Shown here: positions 52,690-61,973 of the stretch, one piece after another
Position numbering within the stretch: position 1 is the first letter of the stretch
Layout: each line of letters opens with the position of its first letter
From: WTGA01 sp965231865
GTDB lineage: Bacteria > Pseudomonadota > Gammaproteobacteria > Arenicellales > Poriferihabitantaceae
Direction of reading: 5' to 3'
Length of the DNA: 64,000 nucleotides
NCBI GenBank assembly: GCA_965231865.1
Contig: CBDDOJ010000001.1
Location: forward strand, 496,001-560,000
Program-made: the position numbers and the translations under genes
The notes under the pieces: model-generated
The model's database searches: none
Told to the model about the DNA's origin: nothing
The model's input: the letters and a program-made list of their open reading frames with translations, nothing else

Positions 52690-52984
52690 CTGACTGCGCT
52701 GTCTTCCAGAATCAGCGAAACCAATCGGGGCACCTGGGCCGGTATCAGGCATCTGGATCAGTAATCAATCGGTTCGGTTACGATAACCCGTCTACCGTGG
52801 AGACCGGGGTGTTTTTCGGGAAGTGGGGGGACCGGCCGTACCGGCGGATCTTCCGGGGAGTTCATTCGGACATCCCCTGCGGGATGCGCGAGTGCTGAAT
52901 TCAGCACCGGCCGGTCCCCGGTTTTTCCGGACTGCGGGGCCAATGCACCACCGTATGAGTCAATGCCAAAGCCGTCCGACCGGA

Positions 52985-53725
52985 TCATGTTATGCAAAAC
53001 CGAAGCAGGATCATGCCCCCTACCCCGAGCAATACCATGCCCATGGTCTTCTTCAAAAGTGGGGCAGGCACCCGGTGCACGGCCCCTGCTCCGATGAAAG
53101 CTCCTCCGGCCAGAACGACACCGATTGCCAATCCCAGGTTGAGATTCACTTCCCCATGGATCAGGTTTCCTGCAGTCGCCGTCAAGGCGATGGGAACCTG
53201 GATGACCTGGGACAAACCGATGCTGGTCAAGACCGGCACCCGGCGCCAAATCAGGAGCGGCACCAGCAGCACAGGGCCTCCCGTACCGGTCAGCGAGGAG
53301 CCGATTCCGGTAATGAATCCGAACAGGGACAGCGATGCGGCGGTCGGCAGGCTGGAATGGTGCGTTCTGTGCGACCCCCCCAATGCATGCATTCCACAGA
53401 ACAGAACCAGGCAGGCAATGGCGAATTCGAGAATCACCGAAGGAAAAAGCGGCAACAGGTAAGCTCCCAGATAAGCACCCGGTATGGCACTGGCGCACAA
53501 GGCAGTCGCCGGTTTCCAGTTCATGGTGCCATGTCGTGCGAAAACCACCGCAGCGACCGCCCCGGGAAAGAGATAGGCAAACATGCAGGCCGGAATCGCG
53601 GCATGGACCGATTCTCCATCCAGATAGGCCAGCGCAGGCACCAGCAATACCCCCCCAACTCCCACACTGCCGATGAGCATTCCGACCACAAGAACCGTCA
53701 GTATCAGGATTGGGGAAAGCAGCAT
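52985..53725 (-). CDS. TSUP (TauE/SafE) family exporter
   Basis: A 246-residue protein of about eight hydrophobic helices with the two TSUP repeats: LIGSVGVGGVLLVPALAYLDG near the N terminus and GFITGIGSSLTGTGGPVLLVPLL in the middle. TauE/SafE members export sulfite or organosulfur anions made during sulfonate breakdown. Nearby TauD-like and Xsc-like genes fit that role. It is leftward, unlike the fusion gene upstream. The 295 bases on its 3' side (52690-52984) hold nothing recognisable. Confidence 0.83.
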   Translation of the reverse strand: MLLSPILILTVLVVGMLIGSVGVGGVLLVPALAYLDGESVHAAIPACMFAYLFPGAVAAVVFARHGTMNWKPATALCASAIPGAYLGAYLLPLFPSVILEFAIACLVLFCGMHALGGSHRTHHSSLPTAASLSLFGFITGIGSSLTGTGGPVLLVPLLIWRRVPVLTSIGLSQVIQVPIALTATAGNLIHGEVNLNLGLAIGVVLAGGAFIGAGAVHRVPAPLLKKTMGMVLLGVGGMILLRFCIT

Positions 53726-53799
53726 AGCGGCCTTTATTTCATGGGTGCTGGAAAATTGCCGTTCGGTGAGCCATGCCGGCCCGGGACCGGAACCAGGGG

Positions 53800-54801
53800 C
53801 TACCGGTAGCTGGCCAGATACGCCGATCCTAGTTCTGCGGACACCCGGGCAAAGTGGGGTGCCAGTTCCCGGGGTTCAGGCGCTTCAATATGGCTTCCGA
53901 TCCAGGCAAGCAGCGCCAGTCTGCGCAACATGATAAAGGTATCGATTTCACCGGCATCGAACTCGGGCAGGTCCCGAATCCTCCGGTATCCCCGGGTCCA
54001 GGACGCTTTCAATGCCGGCACCTGGATATGATCTTCCATAAAACTGATACTGGCGGCGAAATCATACAGATACCACCCCAGTCCACAATCGTCAAAATCG
54101 ATTAACCGGGTACCTGCCCGGTCAATCAGGAGATTGGCAAGGCGCATATCAGCATGGATCAATCCATATCTGTCCGCTCCAGTGCCGAAATCCGTCAACC
54201 GGGCGGTCACCGTGTTTTCCACCTGCTCCAGAACCTCCCGGATTTCAGGTGTGACATTGGGCCCATCCCGCCAGTTTCCCCAGGTAGGGTGGTTCCCAAA
54301 CACCGTGTCGAGATTCCAGACCAGTCTCTCAAAGGGCTCGGGCCGCGGCCACTGCATGGAATGCAAATGCATGGTGGCTGCAATTTGCCCGAGTTCTTCA
54401 AATGAGCGAACCAGGCCCTGCCCTTCACCGGGTTCTTTTCCTTCGACAAAATGAAACATCACCATATAGCGCGGATTGGGCAACCCGTCAACCATACCGG
54501 ATTGAATAGGGTCCCCATTGCGCCCAATATAAAAGTCCGGCGTGATCACCCTTCCTTCCCGGGCGAGCGCCCTTGACCACTCCAGTTCACATTCAATCGC
54601 CCTGTGTGAATGGTAGTTCTCCCGATGAATCCTCAAAATGGATTTCCAGTGGCTGCCTTCAACCAGGTACGTCACATTTTCCGACACGTTGATCAGTTTC
54701 GCACTGGCGTCATCCGGAACGTCCCACAGGGAAAGGGATTGGTTCGCCAGTATTTCCAGATGCCCGAGAAGAACATCCATGGAGATGCCGCTATCTGCCA
54801 T
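53800..54801 (-). CDS. Aminoglycoside phosphotransferase-like kinase
   Basis: ATG at 54801, with AGGAGA just ahead, is preferred to an upstream start at 54855, giving 333 residues. Kinase features are VTYLVEGSHWKSILRIHRENYHS (nucleotide strand and Lys/Arg), YGLIHADMRLANLLI (catalytic loop) and TRLIDFDDCGLGWYLYDFA (metal-binding DFD). The form is that of homoserine/choline/hydroxylysine kinases rather than antibiotic resistance. A second kinase close to the kinase-aminotransferase fusion suggests a pathway through phosphorylated amines. The substrate is unknown. Confidence 0.82.
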   Translation of the reverse strand: MADSGISMDVLLGHLEILANQSLSLWDVPDDASAKLINVSENVTYLVEGSHWKSILRIHRENYHSHRAIECELEWSRALAREGRVITPDFYIGRNGDPIQSGMVDGLPNPRYMVMFHFVEGKEPGEGQGLVRSFEELGQIAATMHLHSMQWPRPEPFERLVWNLDTVFGNHPTWGNWRDGPNVTPEIREVLEQVENTVTARLTDFGTGADRYGLIHADMRLANLLIDRAGTRLIDFDDCGLGWYLYDFAASISFMEDHIQVPALKASWTRGYRRIRDLPEFDAGEIDTFIMLRRLALLAWIGSHIEAPEPRELAPHFARVSAELGSAYLASYR

Positions 54802-54944
54802 TTTCTCTCCTGAATTCTGTTGTGTTGGTGGTGCAATGACCCAAAAAGATACCATTTTGTACCCTCTTGAGCAGGTTCAGCCGGTCATTGGTCACCCCTC
54901 GCATCACCTGACCTGCCCAATCCGCCCCTGTCCACGTTGCGGGA

Positions 54945-56294
54945 TCAATTTCCCCGGGTTTCCGGCGGCCTGTTATCCAGCTTCATATCCAGCCAATCCC
55001 GGGCTGTCAGGTAGCGGCCAATCATGGGGATAAACCAGCGCTGGTCACCATTGTAGAACCTGCTTTGCGGAAATACTCCGTCGAACGGGCTGCTGTAAAG
55101 CCGGCTGGAAACGATCTTCCTGGCCACCTGGGTCCCCAGGTAAGTCATATTTGCAACCCCTGAACCGTTGCAGCCCAGGGCATAGTACAGTCCATCGAGC
55201 CGGCCATTGTGAAGCTCCTCATCCAGTGTCAGGGCCACATTGCCGGTCCAGGCATGGGTGATTTTTGTTTCCCGCAATGGTGGAAACCGCTTGATCATCA
55301 GGTCAAAAAGAAACGGGGCCATCTCATCCGGCTCGATGTCCACCCATTTTACCCGGCTGCCAAAAATCAGCCGCCTGTTGCCCGCGGGCCCGGACAAGCG
55401 GAAAAAAGGAGCGATTCGGGTGCTCTCGGCGAAACCATAATTTTCCGGACTCAGTGCTTCCGCGGCTTCTTCGTCCAGGATTTCTGTCGCAATAATATAG
55501 GCACGTATCGGGACTACCCGGCGCCTGAACTGGGGGGTTACCTCCGAGGTATAACCATTGGTCGCGACAATAACGTGATTCGCCCACAGGGAACCGCGAC
55601 TGGTTTGCAGCTGCCAGCCGGATCGGCTTTCCTGGATTTTCTCGACCTTTGCATGGGCACATATGGTGACCTGGTGTCGCCTTTCCACCGCATCGAGCAA
55701 ACCGCCGAAATACAGGGCAGGATGCAAATGCCCTCCCTGGTCCGTCAACAATCCGCCATGATAATAATGGCTGCCAATCCCATGCCGGATGGAAACTTCG
55801 TCGAGAATCCGGGAATGAATACCCGCTGGCCTGGAGCCAACGGTCAGTTTCTTTTTCATCCCCGCCAGATGTTTTCGGGTACAGGCAAGCTTGAGAAAAC
55901 CGGTGGGACACCACTGACAGTCAATTTTTTCCTCCTGAATAATGGATTCAACCAGCTGCAGGCCCTCATTGGCGGCGATGACCATTTCATCGAAATGACG
56001 TTCTGTCGGCAGTGAAGTAACCAGGGGCACCTTGACCCCGCCCGGCCCGGCAACGATGCCGCCGGATCGGGTCGAGGCATGATCTCCAGGGTTTCCGCTA
56101 TCCACAACGCAGCATTCCACGCCCTGTTTTCCCAATTCAAGCGCGGCGGAAAGGCCCGTATACCCGCCACCGATGATGGCGACAGCCGGGGTATTCGGCA
56201 AATCCTTTTTTGGATAGTTGGCCGGATTAAATGCCTCCCACCAAAATGGCCTGGACTTAAACTCCCGATGGAAGATGCCTTTCCGGCTTCCCAT
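54945..56294 (-). CDS. FAD-dependent amine oxidase (DAO family, PuuB/OrdL-like)
   Basis: A 449-residue flavoprotein. The dinucleotide fold is VAIIGGGYTGLSAALELGKQGVECCVVD, followed by GDHASTRSGGIVAG. NHVIVATNGYTSEVTPQFRRRVVPIRAYIIAT and a C-terminal YYALGCNGSGVANMTYLGTQVAR complete the DAO pattern. Homologues such as gamma-glutamylputrescine oxidase oxidise secondary or primary amines to aldehydes with H2O2 formation. It precedes the kinase gene on the same strand and probably belongs to the same pathway. Nothing indicates membrane attachment. Confidence 0.86.
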   Translation of the reverse strand: MGSRKGIFHREFKSRPFWWEAFNPANYPKKDLPNTPAVAIIGGGYTGLSAALELGKQGVECCVVDSGNPGDHASTRSGGIVAGPGGVKVPLVTSLPTERHFDEMVIAANEGLQLVESIIQEEKIDCQWCPTGFLKLACTRKHLAGMKKKLTVGSRPAGIHSRILDEVSIRHGIGSHYYHGGLLTDQGGHLHPALYFGGLLDAVERRHQVTICAHAKVEKIQESRSGWQLQTSRGSLWANHVIVATNGYTSEVTPQFRRRVVPIRAYIIATEILDEEAAEALSPENYGFAESTRIAPFFRLSGPAGNRRLIFGSRVKWVDIEPDEMAPFLFDLMIKRFPPLRETKITHAWTGNVALTLDEELHNGRLDGLYYALGCNGSGVANMTYLGTQVARKIVSSRLYSSPFDGVFPQSRFYNGDQRWFIPMIGRYLTARDWLDMKLDNRPPETRGN

Positions 56295-56806
56295 TACCGA
56301 TCCTGTACCCGTTGAAGGAGAACATCAGCAACCGTTCGATTGGCAACCGCAATACGGCGATCAGCCATCATAAACACCGAACCTCGTTTTGTGGAACACC
56401 GGTACCGCATCAGGTTGTCTGTTGATCGACTGGGGTATGCAACACCCGGAATGTTTGTTGATTTGCCATCTCTTTGCTGTCTATCCAATCCTGCCGTGGT
56501 CGAACACGGCAGTCCTTGTCCGGCTTCCGAGTTGAGACCGGTTGCTGACCAATAGTTTGCCAGAATAATGGATTACCCTTCCAACCTCAAGGGTCAGGGT
56601 TGTTCAGTGTTGGCAGCAAATAGAACGGTTCGCCATTGCGCAGACGGGTGGCATGAAGTATTCTGGAACGGGGGCGTGGCCTCAGCCAATTGATAACGAC
56701 CCCCACTCCCAAAAGCAGAGTGGATGAATCCATCCAGCGAACCGTTTCCCAATCAGTTCGTTGCACGCTGATTCAAGCCCGACAGAAAACTGATAGAGAG
56801 AGAAAA
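56295..56806. promoter_or_regulatory. Divergent 512-base intergenic region
   Basis: It separates the leftward oxidase gene from the rightward luciferase-like gene. It must carry promoters in both directions, but I see no convincing operator dyad, riboswitch fold or small gene. The extended frame from 56690 belongs to the leader of the next gene. Confidence 0.45.
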
Positions 56807-57844
56807 ATGAAATTTCAGCTGGCCTACAATATGGAACGCAACAACAGCACAATCCCGACCGAGGATGTGATGCGCCATTCACTGGAGATCATCCAGATGG
56901 CAGAGCGCGGGGGGTTCCATATTGTCTGGGCGGCGGAGCACCATGGATTGGAAATGAATATCGCACCCAATCCTTTTCTGACACTGACGTGGTGGGCGAG
57001 CCACACGGATGTGATACGCCTGGGAACAGCCGTTGCGGTTGCCGCGTACTGGAATCCGATCAATCTGGCCGGCGAGGCGGCCTTTTTGGATGTGATCAGC
57101 AATGGCCGCCTGGAATTTGGGCTCGGTTCGGGGGCATACCAACGGGAATTCGACCGAATGCACCCCGGCCTCAAACAGCAGGATGCGTATCGTTACATGC
57201 AGGAAATGCTGCCGGTGGTCAAAGCACTTTGGGAGGGTGACCACGAGCACAGGGGCGAATTCTGGTCCTTTCCGGCCACCACATCGGTCCCCAAACCCCT
57301 GCAAAAACCCCATCCCCCCGTCTGGATAGCGGCCAGGTCCCCCATTACATTTGACTATGCGGTGGCAAACGGCTGCAACATTTTGTGCTGGCCCATGTCC
57401 CGCCCCATCGAAGAAGCCCGTCTTTACAAAACCCAGCTTGAGGAATCCATTGCCAAAGTACCCGGGAGCACCCGGCCGATTTTTGCAATGATGCGGCATA
57501 CCGCGCTCTACGAAAACCCGTCAGGACGGGATTCCGCAGTCAGGGCGCTCCAGTACCATATGGGACTGTTCGAGAACCTGTTTCGAAACCTCGACGATGT
57601 CATCAATGGGTTCCCGAAACGAATCCCTCTTGAGGACCTGGTGGAGCGTGAGCAATATGATCCGCATATGCTGGAGGAAAACCTGATGTTCGGGTCCCCG
57701 GACCAGATCATTGCCAAGTTGAAACGGATGGAAGAACTGGGTGTCGATGAATTCATCTATCTCGCAAGTATGGGCCAAAGCCAGGCAGAACAAAAAAAAT
57801 CACTGGAACTGTTCTGCAACGAAGTCATCCCGGCATTCAGATAA
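56807..57844 (+). CDS. LLM-class flavin-dependent monooxygenase
   Basis: Starting at ATG 56807 (MKFQLAYNMERN, with AGAGAGAGAAA ahead), the 345-residue protein has the bacterial-luciferase barrel: FHIVWAAEHHGLEMNIAPNPFLTLTWWASHTDVIRLGTAVAVAAYWNPINLAGEAAFLDVISNGRLEFGLGSGAYQREFDRM, and late PDQIIAKLKRMEELGVDEFIYL. Such enzymes use reduced flavin and O2 to oxidise substrates including alkanesulfonates and amines. It starts a rightward trio with an alpha/beta hydrolase and a TPP enzyme. No flavin reductase gene is adjacent. Confidence 0.87.
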   Translation: MKFQLAYNMERNNSTIPTEDVMRHSLEIIQMAERGGFHIVWAAEHHGLEMNIAPNPFLTLTWWASHTDVIRLGTAVAVAAYWNPINLAGEAAFLDVISNGRLEFGLGSGAYQREFDRMHPGLKQQDAYRYMQEMLPVVKALWEGDHEHRGEFWSFPATTSVPKPLQKPHPPVWIAARSPITFDYAVANGCNILCWPMSRPIEEARLYKTQLEESIAKVPGSTRPIFAMMRHTALYENPSGRDSAVRALQYHMGLFENLFRNLDDVINGFPKRIPLEDLVEREQYDPHMLEENLMFGSPDQIIAKLKRMEELGVDEFIYLASMGQSQAEQKKSLELFCNEVIPAFR

Positions 57845-57854
57845 CATCACTGCC

Positions 57855-58643
57855 ATGTCCCGGTCGTCCCATGGCATCGCCTACCAGATGGCTGGACCGG
57901 ATAATGCACCGGTCATCGCGTTAATCCACGGAATCGGGATGAATCGCCATATCTGGAGGGATTACGAGCCCGTACTGGCCCAGCACTATCGCGTATTCAG
58001 CTACGACCTGCCGGGTCACGGAGAAAGTGCTCCGCCTTCTGACCCACTATCGCTGAACCTGCTTGCAAACCAGTTCAGGAACCTGATGGATGAGCTTGAT
58101 GTACATCGCTGCACGGTCATCGGATTTTCAATGGGGGGAATGATCAACCGTCGATTCGCCATGGACTATCCGGAACGCACCGATGCCCTCGTCATCCTCA
58201 ATTCCCCCCACGAACGAAGTCCCGAAGCACAACAACTGGTGGAGGACCGGGTCGCACGCACTGTCGAAGGCGGATCTGCTGCAACGATGCAGACCTCCCT
58301 GGAACGATGGTTTACGCCTGAATTCCTGTCTACCGGGGCTGAAACCGTCGATGAAGTCCGCAAATGGGTACTGGGCACCGATCCAGCCGCTTTCGCGCAG
58401 AGTCGGCAGATCCTGGCTGCCGGTGTCAGGGAACTGGTCCGGCCGGAGCCGCCGATTTCCGTCCCCACTTTGGTCATCACCTGCGAAAATGATCGCGGCA
58501 GCACCCCTGGGATGGCCCAGGATATCGCTTCGGACATCGCGGATGCCAACATCCTGGTTGTACCCGGACTTCAGCATCTGGGCCTGCTGGAACAGCCTGC
58601 ACGGTTTCTCGGGCCCATGCTGAAATTTTTGCAGAAGTGTTAA
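57855..58643 (+). CDS. Alpha/beta hydrolase
   Basis: ATG 57855 (MSRSSHGIAYQMAG) gives 262 residues and lies ten bases after the monooxygenase stop; a longer frame from 57741 overlaps that gene. Features are VIALIHGIGMNRHIWRDYEPVL (oxyanion region), GHGESAPPSD, the nucleophile elbow VIGFSMGGMINRRF and a late LVVPGLQHLGLLEQP with the catalytic His. This resembles 3-oxoadipate enol-lactonase and related C-C or ester hydrolases. The substrate is not known. Co-transcription with neighbours is likely. Confidence 0.84.
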   Translation: MSRSSHGIAYQMAGPDNAPVIALIHGIGMNRHIWRDYEPVLAQHYRVFSYDLPGHGESAPPSDPLSLNLLANQFRNLMDELDVHRCTVIGFSMGGMINRRFAMDYPERTDALVILNSPHERSPEAQQLVEDRVARTVEGGSAATMQTSLERWFTPEFLSTGAETVDEVRKWVLGTDPAAFAQSRQILAAGVRELVRPEPPISVPTLVITCENDRGSTPGMAQDIASDIADANILVVPGLQHLGLLEQPARFLGPMLKFLQKC

Positions 58644-58674
58644 GCTAAGCCCTGTTTGCCATCAAGTTTTTTCA

Positions 58675-60372
58675 GTGCCCGATATGAAACAGTTGTCCGG
58701 CGGCCAGGCCGCTGTCAAGTCGCTGCAGACCGAAAATACAAAACATGTCTTCGGCCTGATCGGTTCGGCTACCATGGAGATGTTCGACGCCCTGTATGAT
58801 GCCCGGGATATCCGGTTCATCGGCGTTCACGACGAACGCACCGGCACCCACATGGCGGACGGCTACGCCCGTGCCTCCGGCCATCCCGGGGTCATTATCG
58901 CTGGACAAAATGGTCCCGGTGCCACCAATCTCGTGACTGGACTGGCGCAGGCCCGAGCAGCCTTTTCGCCTGTGATTTCCATTGCCGGTTCGCTGTCTTC
59001 AGAACATATCTACCGGGATGCATTCCAGGAAGTCGACCAGCAATCGCTGTTTTTGCCCGTGACCAAAAAAACCTGGACGGTTACCCGGACCACCCGCATA
59101 CCGGAAATGTTTCGCGAGGCTTTTCGCCTCGCAATGACCCCCCGCCGCGGCCCGGTACAGCTTAATCTGCCGAGAGATGTTCTGGCCGATGTCGCGGAGT
59201 TTCCCCCATTCCAATCGCCCCAGAGGTACCGGTCACAAAGTGTACCGAGCGCATCGGCTGATGAAATCAGGCAGGCCGCCGAGATGCTCCGCCATGCAAC
59301 AAGGCCGGTGATAATTGCCGGTGGGGGAATTAAAAATACCGGGGGATCTGAAGCCACCCTTGCCTTGGCGGAAACCCTGAATATACCGATCGCGACCGCA
59401 CCGGGGCATGGAGATGCCATTCCGTTTGGGCATCGCCTGAACGCCGGACAAATGGGGCCGAGAGGCAATCCGGTTGCATCCCAACTGGCAAAGGAAGCGG
59501 ACGTGATTCTGGCACTGGGCACACGATTGGGATTCAACTCCACCTTCTATTCCTACGACCATATCAACGAACAGGCGAAAATCATTCAAGTCGAACTTGA
59601 GCCCACCGCAATCGGGCGCTATTTCCCCGTCGCACTGGGTATCTGGGCGGACGCCTCTTCCGCGGCAATACAGTTATCCCGGACTCTGGAAGATATGGAC
59701 CTGCTGGACGACGTGACGGAATGGACTGAAAATTTTGTACACCGCCGGGCGGCCTATCTCGACAAACGGGATGAGGACGCGGCAATGGATATTCATCCGA
59801 TCCAGCCCTCAGCGCTTTACAAAATACTTCGCAATGTGCTGCCGAAGAACACGGCTGTGACCATGGATGCGGGAACCTTGTGTCTGCAGGCAACGGATGC
59901 CCTGAATTACTGGGCACCCCAATCACTGTTTACCCCCCTGGATTTCGGTCTGGTGGGGTTCTCTTTTGCCTGCGGTCTCGGGGTAAAGCTCTCACGACCC
60001 GACTGCCCGGTAGTAAGCCTGATGGGAGATGGCGGGTTCGGCATGACGCTGTCCGAATTAAGCACTGCGGTCGATCACAATATCCCTACCGTCACAATCG
60101 TCATGAACAATCAGTGCTGGGGAGCCGAAAAGGCGTATCAGCGTGATTTTTTTGGTGGGCGATATATCGGTGCCGATATCAGCAGCCCGCCTTTTGACAA
60201 GGTCGCCGAACTCTACGGAGCTGCCGGTTACCGTGTGGAAGCCGTGGAGCACATTGCCGATGCGGTGGAGTCTGCGTTACATTGCGGCAAACCCGCAGTG
60301 GTGGATGTGGCCATTGATCCCAATGCCCTTTACAGTTTTCGACGTGATTCGTTTCAGCATCGGGGCGGATAG
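58675..60372 (+). CDS. TPP-dependent enzyme, sulfoacetaldehyde acetyltransferase-like
   Basis: A 565-residue three-domain TPP enzyme with HVFGLIGSATMEMFDALYDA, IGVHDERTGTHMADGYARASG (the TPP-activating Glu), NGPGATNLVTGLAQA, and the TPP motif VSLMGDGGFGMTLSELSTAV to VMNNQCWGAEKAYQRDFFGGRYIGAD. The last stretch strongly recalls Xsc, sulfoacetaldehyde acetyltransferase, which yields acetyl phosphate and sulfite. Acetolactate-synthase-like activity on another substrate is the alternative. GTG at 58675 or ATG at 58684 may start it. No phosphate acetyltransferase gene follows, unlike classical xsc-pta pairs. Confidence 0.78.
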   Translation: MPDMKQLSGGQAAVKSLQTENTKHVFGLIGSATMEMFDALYDARDIRFIGVHDERTGTHMADGYARASGHPGVIIAGQNGPGATNLVTGLAQARAAFSPVISIAGSLSSEHIYRDAFQEVDQQSLFLPVTKKTWTVTRTTRIPEMFREAFRLAMTPRRGPVQLNLPRDVLADVAEFPPFQSPQRYRSQSVPSASADEIRQAAEMLRHATRPVIIAGGGIKNTGGSEATLALAETLNIPIATAPGHGDAIPFGHRLNAGQMGPRGNPVASQLAKEADVILALGTRLGFNSTFYSYDHINEQAKIIQVELEPTAIGRYFPVALGIWADASSAAIQLSRTLEDMDLLDDVTEWTENFVHRRAAYLDKRDEDAAMDIHPIQPSALYKILRNVLPKNTAVTMDAGTLCLQATDALNYWAPQSLFTPLDFGLVGFSFACGLGVKLSRPDCPVVSLMGDGGFGMTLSELSTAVDHNIPTVTIVMNNQCWGAEKAYQRDFFGGRYIGADISSPPFDKVAELYGAAGYRVEAVEHIADAVESALHCGKPAVVDVAIDPNALYSFRRDSFQHRGG

Positions 60373-60595
60373 AAGGGAAGCTACCGATATAGCCTGCCAT
60401 GTCTGCAACAACTTTCAAGGATGCTCGGCCGGAAGCCGTCGGCGGGTGACATCGGTCATTCATCGCTATCCCCCTGACATGGCATGGCTTTTATTTGGCA
60501 AAGATATTCTTTGCCTGCGACAATGGATTCCTGGAATGCAGGATGGGTCCGACGACGTGCAATCATCCAATGACCAACCCGTAGCGGGGGAATAC

Positions 60596-61546
60596 TCAAA
60601 CAGGATGAATCGGATTGCCGGAAAGGTGTGTGGAGGGATTTCCATTGACATCAACGGGAATGGACCCGTTCAGAGTCACTCGATAGAATTCCCGGTCGAA
60701 ATCAGTCTGATAAACATCACGGATAGCCAGGTGCTGGGTTGCCCGGTTGTCCCAGAATGCAATGCTGCCCTCTTCCCACCTGAACCGGACGGTATAATCG
60801 GCACGAATGCTATGCTCCCATAAGAAATCAAGAAGCACATCGCTTTCGGCGCGGGTCAGCCCGATGATGTTTTTCACAAATCCCGGATTGGTGTACAAGA
60901 CATGCTCTCCGGTTTCAGGGTGTACGGTTACCAATGGGTGTTCGGTCATTACCGGATTTTTCCTGACCATGGCATTGTACGCATCCGCCGTTTCACCCTC
61001 GCCACCCTCCGCTTCCTCGAACCGGTGCACCGCCCGCAACGTCGACAAAAATTTTTGTATCGCAGGGGACAACCCCTGATAGGCAGCCACCATATTGGTC
61101 CACATGGTATCACCGCCGTAAGGAGGCACCACGACCGCCCGAAGGATCGAGCCATAGGGTGGATTGACTGCCGCCGTCACATCGGTATGCCAATCCGTCC
61201 ATACCCGCATTGCGGATGGGCGTGCCGCCAATGCAGCACGATGTTTTGTGACGGGATAAATTTCAGGATAATCGGCATCCACATCGCTATCAAAAACCGC
61301 ATGGGCAGGCGTTGGTTCGCCAAACCGACGAGCAAACTCAATGTGCTGGCCATGATTCAGGTGCTGGTTGCGAAAGAAAATGACTTTCCACTGCAACAAT
61401 GCCTCGCGAATCAGGCGTACTGTGTTCGCCGACAGTGTCTGGGTGAGATCGACCCCATGAATCTCCGCACCAATGGAAACCGTCATCGGGTTTACGGTCA
61501 CCCGGCCTGGTTCTGACCGCATTTTATTTTGGGTAGATCGGGCCAT
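60596..61546 (-). CDS. TauD/TfdA-family 2-oxoglutarate dioxygenase
   Basis: ATG 61546, preceded by GGAGG, gives 316 residues; a TTG at 61561 is possible. It has VSIGAEIHGVDLTQTLS, VIFFRNQHLNHGQHIEFARRFGE, the iron site WHTDVT with a distal His in FWDNRATQHLAIRDV, and late FDREFYRVTLNG with the 2-oxoglutarate Arg. TauD releases sulfite from taurine; relatives act on other sulfonates, phenoxyacetates or amines. The nearby Xsc-like and TSUP genes favour a sulfonate. The 223 bases downstream (60373-60595) are noncoding. Confidence 0.85.
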   Translation of the reverse strand: MARSTQNKMRSEPGRVTVNPMTVSIGAEIHGVDLTQTLSANTVRLIREALLQWKVIFFRNQHLNHGQHIEFARRFGEPTPAHAVFDSDVDADYPEIYPVTKHRAALAARPSAMRVWTDWHTDVTAAVNPPYGSILRAVVVPPYGGDTMWTNMVAAYQGLSPAIQKFLSTLRAVHRFEEAEGGEGETADAYNAMVRKNPVMTEHPLVTVHPETGEHVLYTNPGFVKNIIGLTRAESDVLLDFLWEHSIRADYTVRFRWEEGSIAFWDNRATQHLAIRDVYQTDFDREFYRVTLNGSIPVDVNGNPSTHLSGNPIHPV

Positions 61547-61973
61547 GGAAGCATCCTCCAATGGTTGGACTAACTGGTCAACAAGGATTTAATTCGATAA
61601 TTTCTGTCATGGGAGCATGGCACTTCTTTTGGGACCCTGGACGCAATTCCCACGCACCTCGACATCACCGGCCGGCCTGGCATTCCAGTGGATGCGTCCA
61701 TGGATAGCAGATACAGAGTGGGCCCATCGCGTTGGAATCGGGCAATCATTCTGCGCGCGAAAAAACTTCCAGGATACAATCATGTGCCAACATGTTTATG
61801 ATATTCTTTGTCCAACTGGTCATGCCTGTTTTCTGTTTTCAGGCTCACACCACCAAAATACGCCAGCGAAAATCATAGGGCGGAGATTTCAGATTGTCAA
61901 TATCAGAGATTTGGATGCAAATAACCGCTGGATATCAGGCGGCCACTCCACTGTAAGACCGTAAACTTGATTT
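61547..61973. promoter_or_regulatory. Divergent intergenic region with paired AACTGGTCA sites
   Basis: An imperfect dyad GTTGGAC-TAACT-GGTCAAC lies at 61564-61582, just upstream of the dioxygenase start. A second copy of the core, TGTCCAACTGGTCA, is at 61809-61822. Two related sites between divergent genes suggest one regulator, perhaps of GntR type, acting on both the dioxygenase and the dehydrogenase gene. No gene in this interval is convincing. Confidence 0.4.

Noticed and set aside
52758..53498. Leftward 246-codon frame
   Set aside because: It overlaps the TSUP exporter in another frame and has no membrane or family pattern of its own.
61617..61964. Rightward 115-codon frame
   Set aside because: No family resemblance or ribosome binding site; it fills a divergent promoter region.
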